Below are positions 1 to 12,300 of a stretch of 64,000 bases of DNA, piece after piece. The translations under genes and the position numbers were made by a program. Under the pieces are notes generated by a model. That model searched no databases, was not told where the DNA came from, and saw only the letters and a program-made list of their open reading frames with translations. The stretch spans positions 141,057,741 to 141,121,740 of the forward strand of contig CM041465.1 in the NCBI GenBank assembly GCA_023213395.1, in the 5' to 3' direction. This DNA comes from Cycas panzhihuaensis (taxonomy: Eukaryota; Cycadophyta). Within the stretch, counting starts at the first letter, position 1; every line of letters starts with the position of its first letter.

Positions 1-538
1 CATTAACATTCTCTATAGTTGAACACTAGTCCTTCCATTATTGTTAATGGGATGTAGTGATCATTATTCCCTTATGGGCATGTGATTTTTCTCAACTATG
101 GGTGGATTATTTTCATGGCTTATGGTTGTCTCTAGTGCTACATTCCTCTTCATTTTAGTTGTGAGCTAAAAAATAGATCTTCATGATTGTGCCTATTTTA
201 TTTATTATGGTACTATTTCATTCTCCTCTTTCATGGTTAGACTCCATAGGTGCATCCTCTAGATTTATTAGTCTTTCCATGACTGGTCAAGTGTTTCTTC
301 TTCCTATTATGTGGATGGCTAAACTCTACAGTCTATACCATGGTAGGTGCCTCTAACTTTCACAAAGATTCCAATAAGTAAACACAAGTAGCTAACCTTT
401 TTCTGAGTGATATTCCTTATCCTATACATGGCTTCTTCCCATGTAGAGAGTCTTCTACATCCTCCTCTATAGGTAGTTAACATAAGGTAGCTCATGTAGG
501 GGGCAGTATCCTTCTACACATGTTGGCAAATTTTTCTT

Positions 539-928
539 TCATTCATAGTATCCATTCTTTAGTGCCTTCTCTATATAGATTATCTCCATGAGAACCTTCT
601 CTTGGGTAAGAACTCCATTGGAATATGTTTGTTGTTTCATACATCTAGTGTCTTTATAGTAACATGATATTAGTGTTTCTTCCCCAATTACTGAGGGCAT
701 GTGATGTAAGTATGTGACTGATAAATCTATGTAACTTGAGTTGTAAGATGTGGTTGTATCTATGGCCTCTTTATGGCCAACTTCTTTATGCATGAGCATT
801 TGGCTACATATTTCCATGTGTAAGGATCCATGCATAAATTTAGGATTTATCTCTATTTGGATTTGCATGATTATGGAATTCATTTGTTTATCATAGAAAG
901 TCTTTTTCTCAATATTGTGTTGTGACAA
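539..928 (-). CDS. 129-codon open frame of unknown function
   Basis: The product is hydrophilic and rich in His, Met and Ile, with no signal peptide, membrane segment or motif that I recognise. It begins about 400 bases downstream of the primer binding site of the element to its right, the position where a gag or leader ORF would start in a minus-strand copia-type element. It does not resemble the UBN2-type gag proteins seen elsewhere in this window. It could be a degenerate gag, a leader ORF or a chance frame. Confidence 0.25.
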   Translation of the reverse strand: MSQHNIEKKTFYDKQMNSIIMQIQIEINPKFMHGSLHMEICSQMLMHKEVGHKEAIDTTTSYNSSYIDLSVTYLHHMPSVIGEETLISCYYKDTRCMKQQTYSNGVLTQEKVLMEIIYIEKALKNGYYE

Positions 929-1333
929 AGACTAAAGCTCTTATATTGAATTCATCATAAATATTATCATAATTAACCCTTGATAAAATTAATTTTTTAT
1001 ACCACCATTAAATATTAATATATGTAATATTATCCACATTGAATAAAGTACAATAATTTGTAACATGCCTTTAATTTATATCCTTAATAATTTTATCAAC
1101 ATTTTGTGCCACCATAAAATCATCAACTTTTTATAAAAGAATGCATATAATTAAATATTAGTTGTCACATACCTTTATTTGTCTTCATCTATCTTATATG
1201 TGGTTGGATCGCTGGTATATTCAAACTTCTAGCTTATTAAATACATGTCATATTTAACTTCCATATTGGCTCTGTCATTGACTTATACTAGCTCCATAGG
1301 CTTCTTCTCACTGCACAATTTCTTTTAACCATG

Positions 1334-1345
1334 GCTCTGATACCA
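1334..1345 (-). other. Primer binding site (initiator Met-tRNA)
   Basis: On the minus strand this reads TGGTATCAGAGC, the standard plant copia primer site complementary to the 3' end of initiator Met-tRNA. It directly abuts the LTR that starts at 1346 and sets the element's orientation. Confidence 0.8.
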
Positions 1346-1766
1346 TGTTAAACTTTATAATTATGCTCTGGTACCATAAGTAAAATGTAGAATAACATGA
1401 TGTCAGTATAATAGTAGAATTAACTTATGATATATGTACAAAAGTAAAGTAACAAATAGATAAAGTGAAGTATTAAATATGTATCAACCATTCAAGAGCA
1501 TTCATAAGCATCCAATAAGCATAAACATAAGAGAGATACCAAGATTTAGATATGGAAAACTGAGTGTAGGAAAAACCATAGGAGAACGTGAAGTTTGGAC
1601 TCCTCTTATGATCGTAATGATTACATCTCCATGTCTTCAATATTTCTCAAGTTTTTAAGTGGTATGTGTACATATTTATAATATGATTCATCTCATAAGT
1701 AGCCGATGACATGTCTTAATCATTTTCATCATCCAATAGAATAATTATATGGATATGTGTGTATCT

Positions 1767-1799
<33 letters not shown>

Positions 1800-1871
1800 T
1801 AATGATGGGATGTGTATGTGTACATCATATACATTAAACATTATATATGTGATTAATCACATATTTTAACA
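1346..1871 (-). repeat. LTR (5' LTR of a minus-strand element)
   Basis: The 526-bp segment is bounded by TGTTAAA and TTTTAACA, matching inverted ends of TG...CA type, and is flanked on the left by a Met-tRNA primer site. It contains a (TG)n tract. Internal blocks, such as those around 1520-1600, match in reverse orientation the LTR split by the LINE at 9.1-15.9 kb, so both belong to one family. The partner LTR is outside the window. This element appears to have landed in the plus-strand copia element starting at 1872. Confidence 0.65.
1775..1799. repeat. (TG)n microsatellite
   Basis: An uninterrupted TG dinucleotide run inside the LTR at 1346-1871. Confidence 0.9.
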
Positions 1872-1929
1872 CCATTTTTAAGAAAATTAGTTTGGAAAAC
1901 CTAAGAGAAACTCATATTAGTTTACTTTA

Positions 1930-2554
1930 ATATTTGTGGACTAATATCAATCATATTACTTGGTGGCATGAGGTATTTTGTCACTTTTATTAATAATTTT
2001 TCACAAAAGAAATGGAATTTTCTACTAAGGGAAAATTCACAAGCCTTCACATATTTTAAACAATTTAAAGTGTTGGCAAAAAATTAAAGTAGATACAAAA
2101 TCAAGATCATACAAGCTAATAATGGTAGCAAGTATACCTTGAATAAATCCAATTAGTTCTATAAGGAGCACATAATCAATAGGTAGCGTTCTACTTCTGA
2201 TATGCCTTAGTATAATGGATTTGTTAAGCATATGAATAAAACATTAGTTGAAAAAGCTAAATCTATATTGAAATACAAGGATATATTAGATATTTTATAA
2301 GCTAAAGCTATGAACATAGTTTTATATTTGATAAACAAAAGTACCATGATAGTTGTTAGGAACAAAACACCTAGCGAGTCTTAGTCAAATAAGAAGGTTA
2401 TTTTTCATTTGAGAGCTTTTAGCTATACATCATACATGTATACCCAAAAGGAGAAATGATAAATTTGTGATAATAAAAGTAGAGAGTGCATCCTTGTGGG
2501 ATACTCTAAAAGAAGTAAAACTTACAAAATTTATGAGTTGTTAACTAGGAAGGT
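1930..2554 (+). pseudogene. Copia integrase fragment
   Basis: Read across frames and stops, the plus strand resembles copia integrase core and C-terminal sequence: a block like KIIQANNGSKYT (family form VLRTDNGGEYT), then a stretch like KHMNKTLVEKAKSILKYKD, LYLINKST and NKTPSES. It ends in the YKIYELLTRKV segment preceding the RT domain. Several stops stand where Q or W is expected. The catalytic D in DNG is replaced by N in ANNG. The protein is dead. Confidence 0.75.
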
Positions 2555-2897
2555 TGAAGCATGTTTATAATAGAAATAATAGCATATTTAATAACTAATT
2601 TATTTTACAAATTAATGGCTTAAAAATATAGATAAATAATTCATTAATTAAATAGAAATAGAAATCTAAAATGAAATAAACCAAATAAAAACTAAGATGG
2701 AAAGTTGAATATGGTAGATTTTCCCCAAATATTGAAGTGCCAAAATAAGATATTAATCAATTATACCAAAAGAATAAGAATATATTATAAGGTAAGGCTT
2801 CCCATATTTATAGGTTTCAAAATGACCATCCTTTAAAAGTTGACTTTAGAATAATAATAAAAATACCAACTGTATCATTAGTCTTAGTATTACTACA
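2555..2897 (-). repeat. 3' LTR of nested element (left copy)
   Basis: Starts TGAAGCATG and ends TACTACA. It aligns along its length to 6022-6412 with many substitutions and indels, roughly three quarters identical by eye. Preceded by the AAGGT duplication. Confidence 0.75.
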
Positions 2898-4099
2898 ATG
2901 CATTCTTCTTTCAAAAAATGCCTTGCCCTTGAAGTATTATTATTTGCATTTATAGATCTAAGGTATGCACTTCTTGTGTAGTGTTGCCTATACTTCTTTA
3001 ATCCACCACCTATTAAGGTTAGATTAATATAATTATCAGGTTCATCTTTATATCATCTTTCTAAAGTAGCCTATATGTATTCTATTTATCATGGTTTCTT
3101 GTTTAAGATAGCTTTTATATTGGACTCTACACTTGAAAAATCTTAGGACCTTTGTATTCCATCTTTAACTTGCTTGAAGTCTTGCCTTCCATTTGTACAT
3201 CGTATCCATTTATAGTTATCCTTGAAGAGAAAATAAGAAAATGAAATAGATTGATAGGAATTATAGAAGTGATATTAGGGAAGTTAATATGTGAAATTCT
3301 AAGAATAAGGTGTTAGAAAGTAAAAGTAGGAGGTAAGTTTGACTAGGAATTGATCTATGATTTATTAGACTATGAGTGATATAGAAGAATTATATGAAGG
3401 TGGTGATAGATATGATCTATCCAATAACATAGATAAACACATTCATCATAAAATATGTAAGAGGTAGTTGGGAAAAGTTAGTAAATAAGGGATTAAAGGA
3501 ATGACGAAGTTTTTATATGGATACATATTAAGAAGAATAGATGGCATAAAGTGTATTAATAAGTTGTATTAGGGAGAAGGCTAGGAGGTAGCATATATGT
3601 GGATCTAATTAAGGAATGCAATATATGGATGATAGGTTAGATCAAAGATAGACAAAAGGAATTTACATATAATCAGGATGATATTATATAGAATAAAAGG
3701 TAAATATATTTATATCTATTAGTAAACTTAGGGTTTGAGAGGGTTAAAATGAATGAGTAGGGGATAAGAGCTAAACATTATTTATAGGAAAGAGGTTTTG
3801 GCAAGGATATATGAAGGTGATTTGTAGAGTAATACAAAGGGATAAGGGGGAAATAAACAAAGAGGTAAGAAGGTTAGTGATAAAGTGAGTTAGGATGTAG
3901 ATGTAAAAGAGTCAATGTGTTATATAGGGGGGATGCATAATGATAGCACTAGGGTTAAACATTTTTTAAATAGGAGTGGAAGATAAGAAATATAGAAATG
4001 TTGATAAAAGAGATTCCATAGGAAATGAGACATGAAGATGTATCTCAAGTGGAACAAGAATTGCACCTATTAGGAGTTGGGCATTTAAGAATTTAGGTT
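2898..4099. other. 3' interior of nested element, no recognised domain
   Basis: The plus strand is purine-rich from about 3240 to 3960, and the minus strand correspondingly pyrimidine-rich. No open frame exceeds 60 codons and no protease, RT or integrase motif was found in any frame. Confidence 0.5.
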
Positions 4100-4960
4100 T
4101 TAGTTCAGTTATAGAATCTTGGTGTATAATGAGTGAGGAAATTCTTAAGGTTATAGAATTTTAAAAGTTAAGATGAATAAGAAAGCTTCTAAAAGAAATG
4201 GGAAAGTTCAAGATAAGATCTAAATTTAAAGTAAGTACCTCTTTAGAGATGTCATGTATTTGGGATTCTTCCTTAAGATCCTCATGGGTGGGTATTCCTT
4301 CACTTGATTCATGGATGTCACTTACTTCTTTATCATATTATTCATTGATGAGCTTCTCATTGGATTATTCTTTAATTTGTTTAGTTAATTATTTTATTTC
4401 TATTATCCAATCCCTTCTCTCCTCCTGAAGAGCTTCCAATCTGACTATTACTTCCTGAATTTCATTTTGTACTCTTAATAAGGCTTACAATTAACCTCTT
4501 CTTTTGTCTTCTTCTTAATAATATTCATGAATTTAATAAAGGCTTCATTAGTATAGTTATTCCAGTGTTTATCCTCCCACTTCTTAACCCTTTCATGAAA
4601 ATCGATTAAAAAATGTCGTGAACAGAGTTAGTAAAGTGCCACCCAATCAACCTAATGATAAAGTGCATTAATTTCCTATTCAATATAACATAATAATTAG
4701 AAAAAAAAAACTTTTTTTTTAAACTTGGGGTGAGATTTTGAGGCTCATTTTAATCTTACCCAACCATTCTATGGGTTGCCCTCCTCCATCTTTGGCAAAA
4801 ATAAGAATATTAATAAGATCTTCCATAATTCTCTTATAGGATTCCATCATTAAACAACAAATTAAAAAAAAATACCACATTAAATCAACTATAAAATGAA
4901 TAAAATCATAGCCCAAAACAATGGTGTTTAAGATATAATTCCAATGGTTTAAATGGAATC
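4100..4960 (-). pseudogene. Gag-like degenerate coding region of nested element
   Basis: Minus-strand reading of 4719-4916 includes DGGGQPIEWLGKIK, reminiscent of the G-QP-EWL block of Ty3/gypsy gag. It continues, through stops, into LIDFHERVKKWEDKHW and a hydrophilic, probably coiled-coil segment near 4130-4450. The resemblance to retrotransposon gag is an inference from short motifs only. No CCHC knuckle is visible. Frames are broken repeatedly. Confidence 0.4.
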
Positions 4961-6007
4961 AAATTTAAATACTTATAGTAAAAGTTATAACGAAAAGCAC
5001 ATAAGTACCTCCTTTGGAAAACCAAGTTGAAAATAATAAATGTTAGGGCTTCTTAGACCTTCATGGCTCTAGCCCTTAATCACCTATAGACTTCTATATA
5101 ACCACTTGTTGGTAGCTAAGGGGCTAATAGACTTTGTGAAAAATAATCCAATACAACTTAATATAAATCAAAAGCTTTTGCAAACAGACTTAATATCCTT
5201 AATTAACTTGTTATATAGTGTATTTATTTACATCATATGTCTCTAATATCTTATGAATATTATGTTTCTGTCATCTATATTAGACATTTTATAGGTTTTA
5301 TATTTATTAGCCTGCTTGGTTTTGTGTTCACAAATTATGTATTTATTAACCTCCTTGGTTTTGTATTTAGTCATGGGAATAACTAGTATGGTCTATTGAT
5401 ATGTGATAAGATAACCACTAATAACATGATCACTTCTCCTCTTCCTCAATGGCTTGCCATGCTAGTAAGCTTGGACTATCACTTAGTAATACTATATTAT
5501 TATTTGCTTTAGTGTTAACCCTCTTACCTTTACACTTTTACATTTCCCACTCAAACTATGAATGGTTAAATTCCTCAACTATTATTGCTTGATTATCAAC
5601 CCTTTTACTTACTCTATTAAGATCAATCATTAATGTGATTTCCCAATGCCTCTTTTGCTTTATGGATCACCCTCTATTTCCTTTATAATTAGTTCTATGA
5701 GTTTATTTTAATGACCCCATGTTTTAATGCTCATGAGTTTTTAATGATCTCGCTCAAACTTAGATTATAACCTTCTTTAATAATCTCACATGATCTTTAA
5801 AAATAATTTAGCACTTTGTCCTAGGACCCAAATTTTATGGCAATCCCTATAGATTTTTTCATAGTTACAGATTCAAGGTGTTACATGCTCATATATTCTT
5901 GAAGTTAAGTCTATCCACTATAAATCATAAAATTTAAACAATGTGATAATTCATTGACATCTCTAAGAGCTAAATAAGATGAATCAAAGTTACTAGGATT
6001 AATACGA
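4961..6007. other. Leader region of nested element
   Basis: AT-rich DNA between the primer binding site and the gag-like region. No ORF or structured repeat noted. Confidence 0.5.
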
Positions 6008-6021
6008 GCTTTGATACTAGT

Positions 6022-6412
6022 TAAAACATGATTGTAATAGAAATAATAAGATATTCAACATATAATTTATTCAAGAATACCTCTAAAAGTTAGATAAATA
6101 ATTCATTAATTAAACAAAAATTAAAAATTAAAATGAAATGAGCTAGAAGAAAACTAAAATAAAATGTTACATATAGCAAATTTAACCTAGGCACCAAAAT
6201 AACAAAATAGGATATTAGTCCATTATATCAAAAGAATATACATACATAGTAAGGTAGGGTTTCCCCTATTTATAAGTGTTTAAATAGACTTCCTTTTAAA
6301 ATTAGTTCAATAATAATAATAATCAACTTCATACTACTAATAATTATTAAAAATATTAATTTCATTAATTATTTAAAATAACAACTTCATTATTAGTCCT
6401 AGGATTACTATA
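6022..6412 (-). repeat. 5' LTR of nested element (right copy)
   Basis: Starts TAAAACATG (TG changed to TA) and ends TACTATA. It matches 2555-2897 but carries extra AT-rich sequence near 6310-6390. Followed by AAGGT, the target duplication, after which the copia reading resumes. Confidence 0.75.
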
Positions 6413-6417
6413 AAGGT

Positions 6418-8328
6418 TCACATAACTTATGATGTAATATTTAGTGAAGATGATAGTATAGATGATGGTTCAATTGATGTTTAAGGATAGATTAAGGAGC
6501 TTCCTAAATATAGTGCTTCAAATGATATTAATCAACCTAAATATGAATAGTTTGACATTAATAAAGTTGCAAAATTGAAATCCTTTTAGTTATGAGAATC
6601 TACATCCAATAAAAGTCCAAAGACAAAATCAAATTCAAAGCCTAAGAAATTGTTGTTACTTTTTCCTTCATCTTTGAAGAAAAAACTTCCTAAATGGTAT
6701 TTAAAAAATATGGAGGATTTTAAAGCTTATTTCTTAAATTAGAGGGAAATTGAAAATCTTAAATGCAACTTTTTGATCAAGTGAATATGGTTCTTTGGCA
6801 TGTGTGTTGGATGTTGATGAACTTTCTATGGTTGAATAAGTAACCAATGAGTAAAAGTGGAATGATACTATGGATATTGAAATCTAATCTATTAGGAAGA
6901 ACTACACTTGGGATTTAGTTGAATTCCCTATTAGAAAGCATGTAATCAATTGTAAATAGATCTATAGATAAATTTAAACTAGACTTATAGTGAAAGGCCT
7001 CAAGAAATAAGAAGGAATTAATTACCAAGAAACATTCACTACTGTTGCAAAGATGAATACTATATACCTCATTATGATAATGGCTATATAATTCAATTAG
7101 AGGCTTCATTGGATAGATGTAAAAAATACATTTATAAATAGGGATTTGAGAAGTCTACATGGAGCAACCACTTGGCTTTGTGAAAGAAGGTCAAGAGTTC
7201 TTTCTATACAAACTCAAGAAAGCCTTATACTATATGAAATGGACTCTAAGATCCAAGCATGAAAAGATTGGTTAGTACTTTTCTAACAATAGATTTGATA
7301 GATCTCTAGCTAATGTAAACTTATATATCAAAGTATTAGATGATACAGTTATATTTATGATGTTGTATATTAATAACCTACTAATCATAAGTAATAATAT
7401 TAAAATGATATTAGACTTAAAGGTAAATATTAATCATTTCTTCAAGATGATAGATTTGGGTATTTTATACCACTTCCTTAGAGTGGAAGTATGGAAAAGG
7501 CTTAGATGTATCTTATTCTCACAAGAAAAATACACTTGGAAAATTTTAAAGAAATTTAGAATGGCTGATTATAAGCTTATGCCTACCGTTATAGAGAAAG
7601 GTTCTAAATTGGTAAAGGAAGATGATGGAGAAGATGTTAATCTAATAATTTATAGATAACTACTATGCAGTCTAATATATTTGGTTACTACCAGACATAA
7701 TATTTTATTTATAGCTAAAATAATGTATAGGTTTATAGTAGTGCTAAAATAGAGCCTATATAAATTTGTAAAAATAATCCTTAAATACGTGAAGGGAATA
7801 ATATAATATGGAATTGAATTCATACATGATAATAACTTTAAGTTAAAAGGATTCATGGATTTTAATTGGGCTAAATATACAAAAAGCAGAAGGTTGACTT
7901 CTAGATATCGTTTTAGTTTAGGATTAACTCTTGTCACTTAGAGTAATAAAAAATAATCAAATATTACTTTGTCCTTAATTAAAGTAAAGTATAAGGCTAT
8001 AGTTATGGCTACTATTGAGGCCATTTGGTTACGATAAATTATAAAATACACGGAACCATACCAATTAGAGCTAAGCATATTGTAATACAATAATTAGAGT
8101 ATATTAAAGATTCTAAAGAATCCCATGTTCCATACTTACACCAAATATATTGAAGTGCATCATCACTTTATTCATGATCGAATTTAGAACAAAGTGATTG
8201 AGATAATATACAAGTCAATAGAAGAACATCTGGCTAATATGTTCACCAAGCTACTGGCACATAATAAATTTTATACTTTCAAGGATGGTTTAGGTGTCAC
8301 AAAAAATGTAATAAATAATGAGGAGGAG
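6418..8328 (+). pseudogene. Copia reverse transcriptase and RNase H
   Basis: Recognisable copia blocks occur in order: YTWDLVEFPIRKHVIN-like text near 6900, an SPVAKM-like segment near 7040, MEQPLGFVKEGQEF near 7160, LYINNLLIISNNIK at 7360-7400, then the RNase H blocks SLIYLVTTRHNI, SRRLTSRYRFSLG and IEVHHHFIHDRI, and the closing EEHLANMFTKLLAHNKF. The catalytic YVDD box is YINN (7366-7377), so both aspartates are lost. Many stops replace Q or W. The copia terminus lies just upstream of the purine tract and LTR. Confidence 0.85.
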
Positions 8329-8661
8329 TGATAAAGATTAATATTTATTAGGATCATAACATGTAATTATGAACCTCCTCCTTTGTTCATGTATTATTAG
8401 TTCACTATTCCAATTCTTTATAATGTGAGAATGGTAAGTCACTAGAGGTTATACCACCTTCCTCATATGTGTGGATCATAATGGAATTAATATTCCTTTC
8501 AGGTTTGTATATATACACTAATTTTTTGTAATGTACAAAAGAAAAATTTTAGTAAGAAGAGATGAAGAGATAAATTTTCAAGTTTAGTGAAATAAATTTT
8601 TTCTAAGTTTGTATGGGTCTATTCTCTTCATATTTCTTAATCCTAGTTACTAATTTCTACA
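8329..8661 (+). repeat. 3' LTR of plus-strand copia element
   Basis: It begins TGATAAAG directly after the purine tract AGGAGGAG (8321-8328) and ends TTTCTACA at 8661. A TATA-like GTATATATACAC lies near 8506-8518. The 5' partner is not in the window, so both ends are inferred from the tract and the CA end. Confidence 0.6.
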
Positions 8662-8770
8662 TTGTCTAGTGCTCTAATACCTTTTTAAGTATACATATAT
8701 ATACATGTATATTCATATACATATACATACATCTAAACATACATATATAGGCATTTAAATGTATGTATGC

Positions 8771-8800
8771 ACACACACACACACATACACATACACACAC

Positions 8801-8890
<90 letters not shown>

Positions 8891-8895
8891 ACATA
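8771..8895. repeat. Compound (AC)n-(AT)n microsatellite
   Basis: AC-rich repeats from 8771 pass into an uninterrupted 72-bp AT run at about 8803-8874, then into ATAC units. Long Tyr/Ile or Val/Cys frames here are products of the repeat, not genes. Confidence 0.95.
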
Positions 8896-9094
8896 CATAC
8901 ATACACAATATTAATGCTTTATAAGTTGAATCAACTTCATATTATCATGCATAAGGATACATATAAATGTAATTAGTAGTTTTTGGCATAAGTTAAATAA
9001 AATTTATTAAATGTATAATTGTGAAAGACTATGGACACTCTAGCATGATGTCTCTTAGTCTAGGTATTATAGATAAGTCATATATGATGGAATG

Positions 9095-9191
9095 TATGAT
9101 ATTTTCATATATCTAATATTTAATATAATATTATAGACCCATATAAAATTCCATTTACAAAACTATTTAGAGATGTAATCTACATATATAT
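9095..9191 (+). repeat. LTR, left part, interrupted by the LINE
   Basis: Together with 15485-15905 this forms one LTR, cut by the LINE. The sequence just before the break matches the reversed start of the LTR at 1346-1871 around its GTACACAT...CATCCCAT block. The 5' edge near 9095 is approximate. 8896-9094 holds nothing I can identify. Confidence 0.5.
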
Positions 9192-9209
9192 TCATGTACA
9201 CATCCCATT
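9192..9209. repeat. Target site duplication of LINE (3' side)
   Basis: TCATGTACACATCCCATT, 18 bases, recurs exactly at 15467-15484. This marks both ends of the LINE insertion. Confidence 0.95.
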
Positions 9210-9219
9210 TTTTTTTTTT

Positions 9220-9362
9220 GATTAGATAAAATGAATTCAGTGGGTTTGAAAGAGGATCCCACAACCTAGTACATCAAGAAATATGGCGCGACTGAGAAAT
9301 ATGAGTCCGTGACAGCCCCACGGACTAGGCCAGAGAGCTAGGTGCCGGGACAAGCCCCACGG
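9220..9362 (-). other. LINE 3' UTR and poly(A) junction
   Basis: Non-coding tail between the ORF2 stop at 9363 and the T run at 9210-9219 (poly(A) on the element strand). Confidence 0.8.
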
Positions 9363-12300
9363 CTAGCTGTTGCATATCATGTCCTTCTCAACCAGAACCA
9401 AAAGATCCCTAGGGAAATCCGTCTTCCATATTTGTCCTGTCCTGTGTCTCACTCCCCAATTTGCCAGAAAGTCTGCTGGTTTGTTTCCTTCTCTCCGAGT
9501 ATGCCTAAAACGGACATCTGTCAACCCCTTAATGATTTCCTTGGCATCATTAAATAAGAGTTGGAATCTCCAATCCGGGGTAGCCTCCTCTTTCAGAGTT
9601 TTCACCATGACCTCAAAGTCTCCCTCGATAATCACTCTCTGAGAATTGCCTTCCACCGCAAGGCCAAGAGCTTTGAGCATAGCATGCATCTCTGCGTAGT
9701 GGTTTGTCTGACAGTCATAGAATTCCGTAAAAGCCCATAGGGTAGACCCAAAATGGTCTCTACAAATACCACCCCCCCCCCCCGACGGCCCCGGGATTCC
9801 CCTTTGCTGCACCATCAAAATTTATTTTGATCCATGTCTCCTCAAGAGGTAGCCACTTGATATCTTTATTCTTTTCTGCCACAAAGGTTGGAACTATATC
9901 CCACTTGCTCAGAATCCTATTCTCTGACCTAAGCAGGCGTTTTTCTTTCACTGATCTTACGTTCTCTCTTATATCTGCACAAATTCTGCAAAAAATGGCA
10001 GTCTGGTCCAACCGTTTCGCCTGGAAGATTCTACGATTCCTTTCTTTCCATATGTTCCAGGCTAGGATCGGAAGAGTACTAATCCAGATGCAACTCAGCA
10101 TTCTGCTCCTGAATGGGCTTTTCCAAGCCAGCCAAAGATCCGATATCTTCTCCGAGAATATCCAGCTTACTTCAAATTTTCCCAGTATCATTCTCCATAT
10201 CTCCCTTGTGTAGGAGCATTCCAGAAAGATGTGGTCCATAGACTCCTCCTCCGAGCAACATAAAGTACATCTGTTTGCCAGCATAAAACCTCTTCTTTTC
10301 AGATTATCAGCTGTAAGTATTTTATTTCTTAAACAGGTCCACCAAAATACAATAATCTTGGGAATGATAGGGAGCTTCCAGACCCCTTCGAGGATATGGT
10401 TTCTCTGGTCCCCTCTTGTTTGACACAGATATTGATACCCTTGTTTAACAGAATAGTCACCGGTCGAACTCAGGGGCCACACTATCGAGTCTACCGTAGG
10501 AAATCTAGGAATGTAACATTTGCCGAGCATGCTTTTGATCTTGCTGATGCCTTCTTGCAATCTTTCACCTTGAATTTCCTCCAGGGTCTTCCAAGACCTG
10601 CTTTCTCCGCTTCCTTCCCAGTACCTTCACATGAATTCCATAGATCCTAACACAAGGACCCATTATGGGTTCCAGATCTGGATAGACCTTAAGCGCTTTG
10701 TCACTACACCATGCGTCCTCCCAGAATCTAATGGAGTTCCCATCTCCTAGCCTCCATCTCAGCCCGTTCCTTAAAGCATTCCAAGCTTTCAGAAGACTCT
10801 TCCAGATGGTTGAGCTAACCTGAGAGACATCATTAACAGCCAAAGAACCTCCTTGCACATATTTCCTAATTAGGATCTTCTCCCAGAGCCTCTCACCCCC
10901 TTTGAGCAGACGCCACCCCAACTTAGCCCCTAGAGCTGCATTGAAGAGAGGAAGTCTTCTCAGGTTTAGGCCCCCGGCCCATTTTGGCATGCAAACTTTA
11001 TTCCAGCTGACTAAATGAATTCTATCTCATTTTTGTACCATTAAAGGAACCTCTTCTGAATAGATTCAATGATATCTGAGATACCCATCGGGACTCTAAA
11101 GATGGACATCCGAAGCGGGATGCTTTGCAGCGTGGAGGCTACAAGCTGAAGTTTTCCAGCTTGACTTAAAAGGGCACCTTTCCATCCTGCCATCTTCCTT
11201 TGCAACCTGTCAACAAGGGGGTTCCACATATCCTTGGCCATCTTCCCAACAAATAGAGGAAGGCCAAGGTAGGTAGTGGGAAGTTTTTTGATGCCCATCT
11301 CCAGGCATCTGCTGATCTTGCCTTGAATACGGCCTGGGGTATTTATAAAATATACACTGCTCTTATTCAAGTTTATCTTTTGGTTCGTGGCCTTCTCAAA
11401 ATGGCCCAAAAACTCTTTAAAGTTGATGGCCTCCCGAATTGTAGGTTTCCCAAGGAAGATATTGTCGTCCACGAATTGGTGGTGGGCCACATTGTCCAAT
11501 CCCGATGTCGGTTTTATACCATTTATAACCCCCTGTCTCCTCAAGGACTCCAGGGATCTGCCCAATAACTCCGCCATCGTGATAAACAAAAAAGGAAAGA
11601 GCGGGTCGCCCTACCTCAGCCCCCTAAATCCAGGGAAGAAGCAAGAATACGTGCCATTAATGATAACAGAAAACTGCGGATTTCCAATACATAGATTTAT
11701 CCATGAACGCCACGTCTCTCTGAAGCCAAAAGCCCTTAGGCAATCAAGCAGACAATCCCAGGAGACCCTATCGAAGGCCTTCGTGAGATCGATCCTTATG
11801 AGCATCACAGGCTCCTTCCTCTCGGCTGCAGAGTGAACGGTTTCATGGACAACGATATACCCATCGTATATCTGTCTCCCCTGGAGAAAACCATCTTGGT
11901 TCTGAGAAATGATGTTTGGCATAATTTGCTTTAACCTATTCACCAAAACCTTTGCTAAAATTTTATATTTGACATTACAAAGGCTTATAGGTCGAAAGTC
12001 CTCCATCCTTTTTGCTCCCTCTTTCTTAGGAATAAGGACCAGGAAGGTAGTCTGCCACTCCTGTAAGATTTTCCTGTTTACGTAAAATTCTTGGAGCGCT
12101 TCCATGTAGTCTCCCTTGATAATATCCCAAAATTCTTGGAAGAACCCCGGGGGGAAGCTGTTAGGGCCAGGAGCTTTATCTCTCTTCATACTGAAGAGTG
12201 CCACCTTAACCTCCTCCTGAGAGAAAGGAACTATAATCTGGGTGTTTTGAGCATCATTCACCAAGCAGGGGATGTTATTGAGGAATTCCTTCCTCAAATC

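Larger units (their letters stand above)
1..1345 (-). mobile_element. 5' internal part of a minus-strand LTR retrotransposon, rest outside window
   Basis: This stretch lies just downstream, on the minus strand, of a Met-tRNA primer binding site and an LTR at 1346-1871. It should therefore be the leader and start of the internal region of an element whose body and second LTR lie left of the window. I recognise no gag, protease or RT domain in it. The only open stretch is the 129-codon frame at 539-928. The rest is AT-rich with stops in all frames. The assignment rests on the primer site and LTR, not on protein homology. Confidence 0.5.
2555..6412 (-). mobile_element. Nested minus-strand LTR element, apparently without pol
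   Basis: Two diverged direct repeats, 2555-2897 and 6022-6412, form LTRs, with the 5-bp target duplication AAGGT at 2550-2554 and 6413-6417. Left of the right LTR, the minus strand reads TAGTATCAAAGC at 6008-6019, a mutated Met-tRNA primer site with a 2-base spacer, so the element runs right to left. A purine-rich tract on the minus strand precedes the left LTR. The 3.1-kb interior shows a gag-like segment but no recognisable protease, RT or integrase, so it looks non-autonomous. It sits inside copia pol and the host reading resumes after it. Confidence 0.75.
1872..8661 (+). mobile_element. Decayed Ty1/copia element, 5' end missing, split by a nested LTR element
   Basis: Degenerate copia pol runs left to right: integrase (about 1930-2550), RT (about 6560-7500) and RNase H (about 7650-8290), then a purine tract and 3' LTR (8329-8661). 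The order IN-RT-RNH is diagnostic of copia. The coding match stops at 2554 and resumes at 6418, on either side of the nested element at 2555-6412. The 5' LTR, gag and protease are absent. The left edge meets the LTR at 1346-1871, which probably inserted here. Confidence 0.8.

Noticed and set aside
8666-8976. Long open frames on both strands over the AT/AC repeat
   Set aside because: They are translations of dinucleotide repeats.
11323-11836. 149-codon plus frame as a possible novel gene
   Set aside because: Exact antisense of the RT domain.
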